Part shown: positions 1-5,530 of the stretch, one piece after another | How the letters are laid out: every line of letters starts with the position of its first letter | Numbering within the stretch: the first letter of the stretch is position 1 | Assembly: GCA_015661985.1 (NCBI GenBank) | Contig: DQVB01000009.1 | Location: 1-7,267, forward strand | DNA length: 7,267 nt | Reading direction: 5' to 3' | Source of the DNA: Planctomycetota bacterium | GTDB lineage: Bacteria; Planctomycetota; Planctomycetia; Pirellulales; Thermoguttaceae | Program-made: the position numbers and the translations under genes | Notes under the pieces: model-generated | Told to the model about the DNA's origin: nothing | The model's input: the letters and a program-made list of their open reading frames with translations, nothing else | Database searches by the model: none

Positions 1-2
1 TG

Positions 3-377
3 GCGCCGGAAAAACAGGTCGATTTGGGGGCCATGCGCGAGTTGGTCAATTATTCGGTCAAGTCGGCTATCGACGAACACTCGCGCCGCATGCTGGCGTC
101 CATCGGCCGCGCTAAACTGCTGGTCAGCCTGGTCAGCCTGGCCGCTGGCGCCGGGCTAGTCTGGGTGGCCGCCCAAACCAGCTCGTCGTTGGCCTTCTGC
201 GCCGCGATGGTCAGCTGGGTGATCGCCATTTTCTGGGGCTGGCAGTATTTCGTGCTGCTGCGCCGACTGAGGGGCGAACCGTCCGATCCGTGCCGCGGCA
301 AAGAACCGACCCCCGCCGAACCGGAGAAGGGGCCACCGGCCGCAGCGGAAGAATCGCCCGCGGGCCACTCGCCCTGA
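3..377 (+). CDS. Two-helix membrane protein of unknown function, 5' end outside window
   Basis: The frame is open to the left edge and ends at TGA 375-377, so about 124 residues are visible. TTG at 24 and ATG at 33 are possible internal starts, but there is no stop before them and neither has a good ribosome binding site, so the true start is probably just outside the window. The visible N-terminal part is charged and probably helical (it includes the stretch RELVNYSVKSAIDEHSRR). Two hydrophobic segments follow, roughly LLVSLVSLAAGAGLVWVAA and LAFCAAMVSWVIAIFW, separated by a short turn. The tail of about 40 residues is rich in Pro, Glu and Ala and is probably disordered in the cytoplasm. I do not recognise the family. 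The two helices and charged flanks suggest a small inner-membrane protein. It converges on the lipB-like gene with a gap of only 34 bp. Confidence 0.6.
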   Translation, partial: APEKQVDLGAMRELVNYSVKSAIDEHSRRMLASIGRAKLLVSLVSLAAGAGLVWVAAQTSSSLAFCAAMVSWVIAIFWGWQYFVLLRRLRGEPSDPCRGKEPTPAEPEKGPPAAAEESPAGHSP

Positions 378-390
378 GGCCGCCACTTTC

Positions 391-407
391 GCCGCTTTTT
401 GCGCGGC
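391..407. terminator. Possible weak hairpin between convergent genes
   Basis: GCCGC (391-395) can pair with GCGGC (403-407) across a T-rich loop, within the 34 bp between the stops of the two convergent genes. The stem is only 5 bp and no clean T-tract follows on either strand. The position suits a shared terminator, but the structure is weak and could be chance in GC-rich DNA. Confidence 0.2.
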
Positions 408-411
408 CCTT

Positions 412-1140
412 TCACCGCCGCGCCGGCGGGTGGCGCAGCAGTGGGTGTCCGGTGTGGAGATGATAGCGGCCGAGGCCCAGGGTTTCGGTGAGTTGGGCGA
501 TCAGTTCGGCCCGCACCGTGGTGGGGGGGACTGGTTTGCGTTGTTCAGCGGCCAGCGATCCCATCCGTCGGGCCGGATCGTTCTGGTAACTGAGCAGGTG
601 GAAAAGCCCCATGGGCGGCGCGATGTTGATGAAGGCCCCGTGGCAAGTAACCCAGTGTCGCACGGCCAACCCCACGGGGGCCAGGAGGCCGCTGCGGCCG
701 AACACACCGGGCTGGCTGGCTCGCCTTTCCACCTGGAAGCCCAGGGCCTGGAGGGTCCGCACCAAGGCGGTCTCCAGCAGGTCGACGAATTCGCCCACCG
801 AAAAGCCGTGCCAGCGCAGAGGGACGATCGGGTAGACAGCCAATTGGCCCGGGGCGTGGACGATCGTGCCGCCGCCCCGTTTGACCCAGCGCACTTCGAT
901 CTGGCCGTGGCGGATCAGGCCGGCATGGGTACGGACGTCGGCCGCTGATCCGGCGCGGCCGACCGTGATGAGGGGTGGATGTTCGCACAACAGAAGCCCG
1001 ACCTGGCCGTCGGGGCGGCCGTGCACGTGTTCCACGACAGCCTCCTGGAGAAAGAGCAGCTGGGCGAAGCTGATCGTACCCAGCAGATATACCTCGGCCG
1101 AGGGACCGGCCGGATCGGCATCGATAGGATTGTGTGACAT
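412..1140 (-). CDS. lipB: LipB-like octanoyltransferase lacking the usual catalytic Cys and Lys
   Basis: This is a 242-residue protein of the LipB family (lipoyl(octanoyl) transferase), which moves octanoyl groups from acyl carrier protein to lipoyl domains of 2-oxoacid dehydrogenases and the glycine cleavage H protein. Family landmarks seen are LLLCEHPPLITVGR (49-62), the substrate-pocket motif RGGGTIVHAPGQL (88-100) and WVTCHGAFINI (163-173). The length is normal. Two residues expected from E. coli and Mycobacterium LipB are not where they should be. The catalytic Lys just before the conserved Gly (usual K-x-x-x-x-G) aligns with Leu152 in GLLAPVG, and the catalytic Cys of the usual PCG motif falls in SYQND (184-188). 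The only cysteines are C52 and C166. The nucleotides of the Lys region were checked and give the same residues. The ATG at 1140 is the first good start; no strong Shine-Dalgarno precedes it. Family membership is fairly sure; octanoyltransferase activity is uncertain. Confidence 0.82.
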   Translation of the reverse strand: MSHNPIDADPAGPSAEVYLLGTISFAQLLFLQEAVVEHVHGRPDGQVGLLLCEHPPLITVGRAGSAADVRTHAGLIRHGQIEVRWVKRGGGTIVHAPGQLAVYPIVPLRWHGFSVGEFVDLLETALVRTLQALGFQVERRASQPGVFGRSGLLAPVGLAVRHWVTCHGAFINIAPPMGLFHLLSYQNDPARRMGSLAAEQRKPVPPTTVRAELIAQLTETLGLGRYHLHTGHPLLRHPPARR

Positions 1141-1148
1141 GAGCCAAC

Positions 1149-1177
1149 TTGAACCTGCCTTCCCCGCGGGGTAAACT
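1149..1177 (+). promoter_or_regulatory. Candidate housekeeping promoter upstream of smpB
   Basis: TTGAAC (1149-1154) and TAAACT (1172-1177) are separated by exactly 17 bp and each matches the sigma-70 consensus at four of six positions. They lie in the divergent spacer between the lipB-like gene and smpB, pointing towards smpB. A transcript from here would start near 1184 and carry a leader of roughly 235 nt before the proposed smpB start. This is a match by eye only. Confidence 0.35.
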
Positions 1178-1406
1178 CCACAGGCGGTGGGGCGTGGTTG
1201 CCCGCTCTAACGGCCTTGGCTCCTCGTCAACTTACTGCGGGCTGGTCGGCACTTCAAGCCGGGCTGCCAGCCGAGGGGCCTGCCGGCGGAAGCCGCCTCA
1301 GTGGGAGCTTTTTGTGGCCCCCCAGGGCCCTGGGCAGGGCCCGCTGCGATTCTCCGTGTTGCTTCAGCAGTCGAAACCGGTTCCCAGCGGGCCCAGCCGG
1401 CTTGGG
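1178..1406 (+). other. Long spacer or leader before smpB, with a GC hairpin
   Basis: I see no convincing gene in this stretch: its open frames have compositions typical of non-coding GC-rich DNA. It contains a perfect 7 bp inverted repeat, GGGCCCT (1325-1331) and AGGGCCC (1336-1342), with a 4-nt loop. The left arm also lies inside a 14 bp palindrome (1321-1334), so two alternative foldings are possible. A smaller stem pairs GGCGG (1285-1289) with CCGCC (1293-1297), and a TTTTT run (1309-1313) follows it about 11 nt later, too far for a standard terminator. If the promoter at 1149-1177 is real, all of this lies in the smpB leader. A GTG at 1301 is in frame with smpB and would extend the protein through this DNA by 39 residues of unlikely composition. 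Confidence 0.4.
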
Positions 1407-1407
1407 T

Positions 1408-1413
1408 AAGAGG
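1408..1413 (+). promoter_or_regulatory. Shine-Dalgarno that points to the ACG start of smpB
   Basis: AAGAGG (1408-1413) is purine-rich and complementary to the 16S 3' end. It lies 4 nt before ACG 1418-1420, which is in frame with smpB and is followed by GCC, as in the common ATG-GCC start. No other start codon is placed near it. It is the main argument for starting smpB here. Confidence 0.45.
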
Positions 1414-1417
1414 TTCC

Positions 1418-1945
1418 ACGGCCAGAAACGCCAGAAAAGGGAGGCCGACCACGGCTGGCAAAAGGCAGAAAAAAAAGAAGGCGGCCGGGGCGTCCAGCGG
1501 CGAAAAGCTGATTGCCCAGAATCGCAAGGCCCGCCACCAGTACTTCGTGCTGGACACGCTGGAGTGTGGCATCGTGCTGGTGGGCAGCGAGGTGAAGAGT
1601 CTGCGCGCAGGCCGGGTGTCCTTGGATGAAGCGTACGGCCGCATCCGCAACGGCGAAGTGTGGCTGGTCGGTTGCGACATCCCCATCTATGCAGACGCCA
1701 ACCGCTTCAATCACGAACCCCGCCGCCCCCGAAAGCTGTTGTTGCACCGCCGTGAAATCCACCGATTCGCCTCCCGGGCCTACGAAAAGGGATTGACGCT
1801 GGTGCCCTTGAAACTGTATTTCCGCAACGGATTGGCCAAGGTGTTGATGGGCGTCTGCCGCGGCAAGCAGAAACACGACAAGCGGGAGACGATGAAGAAA
1901 GCCGAAGCCCGCCGGCAGATCCAAGCGGCCATGAGACGGCGCTAG
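1418..1945 (+). CDS. smpB: SsrA-binding protein SmpB (trans-translation)
   Basis: SmpB binds tmRNA (SsrA) and brings it to ribosomes stalled on broken mRNA. From 1418 the product has 175 residues, close to the family size plus a basic N-terminal tail. Landmarks are EKLIAQNRKARHQYF (29-43), GIVLVGSEVKSLRAGRVSL (51-69), NHEPRRPRKLLLH (98-110), KGLTLVPLKLYF (124-135) and the C-terminal GKQKHDKRE (149-157) with a following basic helix. These cover the OB-fold core and the DKR tail that probes the ribosomal mRNA channel. The tail before the core is rich in Lys and Arg, as in many SmpB proteins. The start is unusual: no in-frame ATG, GTG or TTG lies between GTG 1301 and the core. ACG 1418 has a Shine-Dalgarno and is preferred; it may be a true rare start or a base error for ATG. 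Starting at GTG 1301 would give 214 residues. The stop is TAG 1943-1945. The function is certain; the start is not. Confidence 0.93.
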   Translation, partial: TARNARKGRPTTAGKRQKKKKAAGASSGEKLIAQNRKARHQYFVLDTLECGIVLVGSEVKSLRAGRVSLDEAYGRIRNGEVWLVGCDIPIYADANRFNHEPRRPRKLLLHRREIHRFASRAYEKGLTLVPLKLYFRNGLAKVLMGVCRGKQKHDKRETMKKAEARRQIQAAMRRR

Positions 1946-2234
1946 CCGGGCTCCTGCCACCAGCGACGGCCGCGCCGGGGGCCACTCGGCCCATGGCGGA
2001 AGAACCGGCAGGGCGAAGCGAACGTATTGGTGGATGGGCCACCGCGCCAACACGCCGCAGCGTCCATGGGCCCGGAAGGGCCCCAGGCCACCTTGGGGGG
2101 GCTGCTGCAGGCCTGTTGTGGTGTCGGTTCCGTCCTGGCGGTCCCTTGAGCAGGCCGGCAGGCGCTTCGGACTGCCGCAGCCAAAGACAACGCAACCCGA
2201 CGCGGGAGTGGGGCAACAACAGGGAAGCCGAGCC
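1946..2234. other. Intergenic spacer between smpB and the ABC operon
   Basis: No supported gene lies here. An open frame starting with ATG at 1993 encodes a low-complexity Gly/Arg/Pro/Ala product with no recognisable fold, and overlaps the ABC gene in another frame. Two GC hairpins with 4-nt loops are visible: GGGCC (1979-1983) with GGCCC (1988-1992), and GGGCCC (2068-2073) with GGGCCC (2078-2083), loop GGAA. Neither is followed by a T-tract, so neither is a clear intrinsic terminator. No promoter of good quality was found for the ABC operon, although one is expected here because the gap is long. Confidence 0.5.
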
Positions 2235-2978
2235 GTGGAAGAATCGGGCAAACTGTTAGAGTTGCGAAAGGTCAAGAAATCGTTCCCCCAGCCGGACGGA
2301 AGCCGTCTTCATGTCTTGGATATCCCCCGCTTCGAGGTCGACGCTGGTGAGCAGCTGGCGATCATGGGCAAAAGCGGCTGCGGCAAGTCGACCCTGCTGC
2401 ACCTGATCGCGGGCATCAGCCGTCCCGATTCCGGTCGGATCATGATCGACGGCTGGGACATTACCCTCTTCGAGGAGCACGAGTGCGACATCTTCAGGGC
2501 CAAAATGGTCGGCTACGTGTTCCAGACGTTCAACCTGTTGCCTGGCTTCACGGCCCTGGAGAACGTGTTGATGGGCATGACCTTCGGTCCCCGGCCGCCG
2601 GAGCGGTCCGTGGTGCGGCATTTCTTTGAGCGGGTGCTGTGGGGCCCGGCCCGGGCTGAGCGGGCCCGGGCGCGGCGTCTACTGGAGCGGGTCGGCTTGG
2701 GCCATCGTCTGACCCACAGGCCGACGCAGCTGTCGGTGGGCGAACAGCAGCGGGTGGCCGTAGCCCGAGCCTTGGCCAATCGGCCCAAACTGATCCTGGC
2801 CGACGAGCCGACGGCCAACGTGGACGTGGGTCATCAGCAGCAGATCATCGACCTGTTGTGCCAGACGTGCCGCGAGGAGAACGTGGCGCTGTTGATCGTC
2901 ACCCATGCCCCCGAGGTGGCCGAACAGTTCGAGCGGATCGAAATGCTGGAAGAACTGAATGCCGTGATAGTGCAATGA
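2235..2978 (+). CDS. ABC transporter ATP-binding protein, LolD/MacB type
   Basis: This 247-residue ATPase has every motif of an ABC nucleotide-binding domain: Walker A GKSGCGKST (45-53), Q-loop Gln97 in YVFQTFNLLPG, signature LSVGEQQRVAVARAL (166-180), Walker B LILADEPTANVD (186-197) and H-loop His224 in IVTHAPEVAEQF. The sequence around the Q-loop and signature is typical of the LolD/MacB/FtsE group, whose members drive FtsX-like permeases in lipoprotein release, efflux or envelope work rather than classical import. The signature has Val in place of the second Gly, a tolerated variant. A segment rich in Arg, Glu and Ala (about 118-147) lengthens the helical domain. I chose GTG 2235 because AGGGA lies 9 nt upstream and the family core starts about 6 residues later. 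An upstream TTG (2034) would add 67 unlikely residues. Its stop overlaps the next gene's start (ATGA), so the two are translationally coupled. Confidence 0.93.
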   Translation: MEESGKLLELRKVKKSFPQPDGSRLHVLDIPRFEVDAGEQLAIMGKSGCGKSTLLHLIAGISRPDSGRIMIDGWDITLFEEHECDIFRAKMVGYVFQTFNLLPGFTALENVLMGMTFGPRPPERSVVRHFFERVLWGPARAERARARRLLERVGLGHRLTHRPTQLSVGEQQRVAVARALANRPKLILADEPTANVDVGHQQQIIDLLCQTCREENVALLIVTHAPEVAEQFERIEMLEELNAVIVQ

Positions 2979-4351
2979 GTCTCTGGAAGATCGCTTGGCG
3001 GAGCATCCAGCAACGGGCATTGGCTTCGGGATTGACCGCCCTGTCGATGACCCTGGGCGTGGCTTTGGTCGTGGCTGTGCTGGTCATCTATGGGGTTTTG
3101 GACAAGTCGTTCAAGCGAGGTGCCCAGGGTTATGATATGATTGTGGGGGCCAAGGGCAGCCCGCTCCAACTGGTGCTCACCACGGTCTATCATCTCGGCC
3201 GTCCCCCGGGGACCATCCCGTACCAGTACTATCTGGACCTGAGTCCAGGGGGCCGTTTCTCGGACGCTGTCCGGGCTGCGGTGCCCGTCTGCGTCGGGGG
3301 CAACTACAAAGGGTTCCGGGTGATTGGTACGGAACCCTATTATTTCGCGGACTTCGAGTACCTGGAAGGCGAGCAGTACGAGTTTGCCGAGGGCCGGAAC
3401 TTCAATGCGGGCAACTACTTTGAAGCGGTCATCGGCTCCACCGTGGCACGCGAAACGGGCCTCGAGGTGGGCGACACCTTCCGCCCTGTGCACGGGCTGG
3501 ACGCTGAACAAGGCGAAGAGCACGAGCCGTTCACGGTGGTGGGCATTCTGGCTCCAACCGGGACGCCGAACGACCGCGCGCTGTTCGTCAACATAGAAGG
3601 GTTCTACCTGGTCCACGAGCATGAAGAAGAGGACCAGGCGGGCGGTGAAGCGGCCGGCGACGAGACGGTTGCCCCGGCCGGCGCGACCCACGGGGGCGAC
3701 GGGGAAGCATCGTCCGGCGGACGGCCCGAAGCGCCCGGAACCGAGGACGAAGAGTTGGAGAAGCTCTTGGCGCGACAAATGACCGCTGTGCTGGTGCTGC
3801 GCAAAGACCCCATGTCGCCGGAGTTCGACGAGCCCGATGTGACCAATCCCCTGGCCCTGCCCCGACTGATCAATCGCGAACCGGACGCGCAGGCGGTGGA
3901 GCCGGCCCAGGTGATCGCCGATCTGTTCGGCGGCATTGTGGGCAATGTGCAAACGATCCTCTTGGTGCTGGCCGTGTTGATCGTCATCGTGGCGGGGATC
4001 GGCATCCTGGTCAGCATCTATAACTCGATGAACGATCGCCGCCACGAGATTGCCATCATGCGGGCGCTAGGGGCCCGGCGGGTGACGGTGATGATGATCA
4101 TCCTGTGCGAATCGATCCTGCTGGCCATCGGCGGCGGCCTCCTTGGTGTCCTGCTCGGCCACAGCCTGACGTGGGCCTTTTCGCCCATGATCGCCGAGCA
4201 TACGGGAGTGATCGTCCGGCCGTGGGAGTTCCAGCTCACGGAACTGATCCTGGTGCCCGGCCTGGTGCTCCTGGCCACCGCTGTCGGCTACCTGCCCGCG
4301 GTGGTCGCCTACCGGACCGATGTGGCCCAGTCACTGACGGCTGGAGCTTGA
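2975..4351 (+). CDS. FtsX/MacB-type ABC permease with acidic, His-containing outer loop
   Basis: This 458-residue permease is the membrane partner of the ATPase just upstream; the ATG overlaps that gene's stop by 4 bp. Predicted topology by eye is one helix near the N-terminus (18-41), a large extracytoplasmic domain (about 45-315), then three helices (321-350, 371-401, 426-447), the standard FtsX/MacB plan. The conserved cytoplasmic coupling segment is seen as NDRRHEIAIMRALGARR (353-369). The extracytoplasmic domain has the usual MacB_PCD-like features, such as VIGSTVARETGLEVGD (152-167) and FTVVGILAPTGTPNDRALF (186-204). An insertion at about 213-265 starts with HEHEEED, contains further Gly, Glu, Asp and one THGGDG, and is probably a flexible loop. 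Such acidic, His-bearing loops often bind divalent metals, but this is an inference. The family is sure; the substrate is unknown, with lipoprotein or lipid handling and metal-linked transport both possible. Confidence 0.9.
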   Translation: MSLWKIAWRSIQQRALASGLTALSMTLGVALVVAVLVIYGVLDKSFKRGAQGYDMIVGAKGSPLQLVLTTVYHLGRPPGTIPYQYYLDLSPGGRFSDAVRAAVPVCVGGNYKGFRVIGTEPYYFADFEYLEGEQYEFAEGRNFNAGNYFEAVIGSTVARETGLEVGDTFRPVHGLDAEQGEEHEPFTVVGILAPTGTPNDRALFVNIEGFYLVHEHEEEDQAGGEAAGDETVAPAGATHGGDGEASSGGRPEAPGTEDEELEKLLARQMTAVLVLRKDPMSPEFDEPDVTNPLALPRLINREPDAQAVEPAQVIADLFGGIVGNVQTILLVLAVLIVIVAGIGILVSIYNSMNDRRHEIAIMRALGARRVTVMMIILCESILLAIGGGLLGVLLGHSLTWAFSPMIAEHTGVIVRPWEFQLTELILVPGLVLLATAVGYLPAVVAYRTDVAQSLTAGA

Positions 4352-4380
4352 GGCCGAAACTGAAGCGAGGTGCGGAAGTG

Positions 4381-5106
4381 ATGAGCGTTGGTTCCGATCG
4401 ACCCCGGCAAGCTGACCCCACCCGGTCCGAATGGGACGACGACGACCAGCTGCTGGCAGAGGAACTGGAAGAAGAGGAGGCTGAAGAGCAGGCCGAGCCC
4501 TATCGGGCCGTCAGCGGGCTGGCCGTGGCCAGCATGGTGTTCGCTTGCCTCTCGCTGCTGGCCATGGCCGACTGGGTCCTTGGGCTGATCCCCCTCACCG
4601 GCATCGTTCTGGGTATGTTGGCCCTGCGACGCATCCGCCGGTATCCCGACACCCTAATGGGGATCACCGCCGCCCGCATGGCGATCTTGATCTCATCGCT
4701 TCTCTGGATCGTGGGCGCTTGGCGGCTGAGCACGGTGTACCTGACCGAAGCGCCACCAGGCTACCACGAGATCTCCTTTAAAGCCTTGCAGCCGACCGTG
4801 CGGGGCGAGATCATCCCCAAGGCGGCCAAGGAGCTTCACCAGAGGCGGGTTTACATCAAGGGGTATATGAACCCGGGGCCTCGCAAGACGCGCATCCGCC
4901 GCTTCGTGCTGGTCCGTGACAACGGGGTTTGTGGCTTCTGTGCGCCGAAGCCCAAACCGACCGAGCTGATCGGTGTGGAACTGACCCGTGGCCTGGAGGC
5001 CGAATACACGACCCATCTGGTGGGCGTGGGCGGTGAGCTGACTGTGGCCGAGGACCCCAGCCAAGGCGGTTTCCTGTACCGGATCAAAGCCGACTTTTTC
5101 CACTGA
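4381..5106 (+). CDS. Membrane-anchored protein: DUF4190-like helices plus DUF3299-like domain
   Basis: The product has 241 residues. An acidic N-terminal tail (DDDDQLLAEELEEEEAEEQAE, about 19-39) is followed by two hydrophobic helices (about 44-81 and 92-115) of the DUF4190 kind, with the basic turn ALRRIRRYPD between them. The C-terminal part (about 125-241) would lie on the far side of the membrane. It reads like a DUF3299-type domain: F-x-x-L at 133-136, RRVYIKGYM (155-163), FVLVRDNGVCGFC (175-187), PKPTELIGVEL (191-201), a late LVGVGGELTV (213-222) and a terminal YRIKADFF. The CGFC motif (184-187) could bind metal or form a disulfide. The gene starts 29 bp after the permease with GAGG 10 nt before the ATG; a GTG three bases earlier is an equal alternative. 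Operon position suggests it is an accessory of the ABC system. The helices and CxxC are seen directly; the DUF3299 match is by recollection of the family pattern and less certain. Confidence 0.75.
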   Translation: MSVGSDRPRQADPTRSEWDDDDQLLAEELEEEEAEEQAEPYRAVSGLAVASMVFACLSLLAMADWVLGLIPLTGIVLGMLALRRIRRYPDTLMGITAARMAILISSLLWIVGAWRLSTVYLTEAPPGYHEISFKALQPTVRGEIIPKAAKELHQRRVYIKGYMNPGPRKTRIRRFVLVRDNGVCGFCAPKPKPTELIGVELTRGLEAEYTTHLVGVGGELTVAEDPSQGGFLYRIKADFFH

Positions 5107-5530
5107 TGGTGGCTCTCGTCCACCCCCGGCCACGGGCTGTCGCGGCGCCGCTGCACATCCGCCGCGGACTTGCCCTATGCACGGTATGCCCGATCAACGG
5201 AGGACGGTGAGCTTGCAACACGGCTGTTTTTCAAGCCGAGCCATCCGAGGCGGAGCAAACCGATCGCCGCCCGCCACGGGGCGGGCTGGACCCCGACGGG
5301 ACCAGTCAGCCTGTCGGCGGCGTTGGACGCACGGGAAGGGGGCCCTCAAAGCAAGCCCCCCATGAGGCTGGCAACCCACGCGGCAAATCTGCCTTGCTCC
5401 GCCGATGGGATTTGGCTATTTTCACTCTTTTTGACCCCCGCGCCGGGCGGGACCGCGGGCTATCCGGCGGCCGGCGCGATCGACTCGGCCTGTGGCCGGC
5501 GCGGGAGCCAGGAACGAACAGGAAGCTGGC
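5107..5530. other. 424 bp spacer with several hairpins, no supported gene
   Basis: An open frame crosses this region into the next gene, but its product has no plausible composition or fold, and the DUF1573 signal peptide marks that gene's own start. Three stem-loops follow one another: GCCCGCC (5269-5275) with GGCGGGC (5280-5286), 4-nt loop; CCGAC (5293-5297) with GTCGG (5313-5317); and GGGGGC (5338-5343) with GCCCCC (5355-5360), 11-nt loop. None has a T-tract, so none is a standard intrinsic terminator, though they could end or protect the ABC operon transcript. They do not match any riboswitch I can recognise. A promoter-like pair lies at 5394-5422. Confidence 0.45.
5394..5422 (+). promoter_or_regulatory. 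Candidate promoter for the DUF1573 gene
   Basis: TTGCTC (5394-5399) and TATTTT (5417-5422) are 17 bp apart within the most AT-rich stretch of the spacer (about 5405-5435). The -10 matches the consensus at four of six bases, the -35 at three. The transcript would begin near 5429, about 100 nt before the DUF1573 start codon. A modest match found by eye. Confidence 0.3.

Noticed and set aside
430..948. 172-codon plus-strand open frame over the lipB-like gene
   Set aside because: It is antisense to a gene with recognisable LipB motifs, and its own product has no recognisable domain.
1225..1230. TTGACG as a -35 box for the lipB-like gene (minus strand)
   Set aside because: The nearest -10-like sequence, TTAGAG (1210-1205), is only 14 bp away, too short for a standard promoter.
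1141..1417. Possible ssrA (tmRNA) gene beside smpB
   Set aside because: No tRNA-like acceptor end, T-loop GTTCGA-type sequence or tag-coding frame could be found in the spacer.
2034..2234. 67-residue N-terminal extension of the ABC ATPase from a TTG
   Set aside because: The added residues are low-complexity and unlike the family, while GTG 2235 has a ribosome binding site and fits the family N-terminus.
1993..2259. 88-codon frame starting ATG-GCG-GAA
   Set aside because: The start looks attractive, but the product is Gly/Arg/Pro-rich without structure and runs into the ABC gene out of frame.
1364..2275. 303-codon minus-strand open frame over smpB and the following spacer
   Set aside because: It is antisense to the conserved SmpB core; the part over the spacer shows no protein-like pattern.
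2834..4045. 403-codon minus-strand open frame
   Set aside because: It lies opposite the permease gene, whose motifs and membrane helices are clear. The product, rich in His, Arg, Gln and Gly, is what GC-rich antisense frames usually give.
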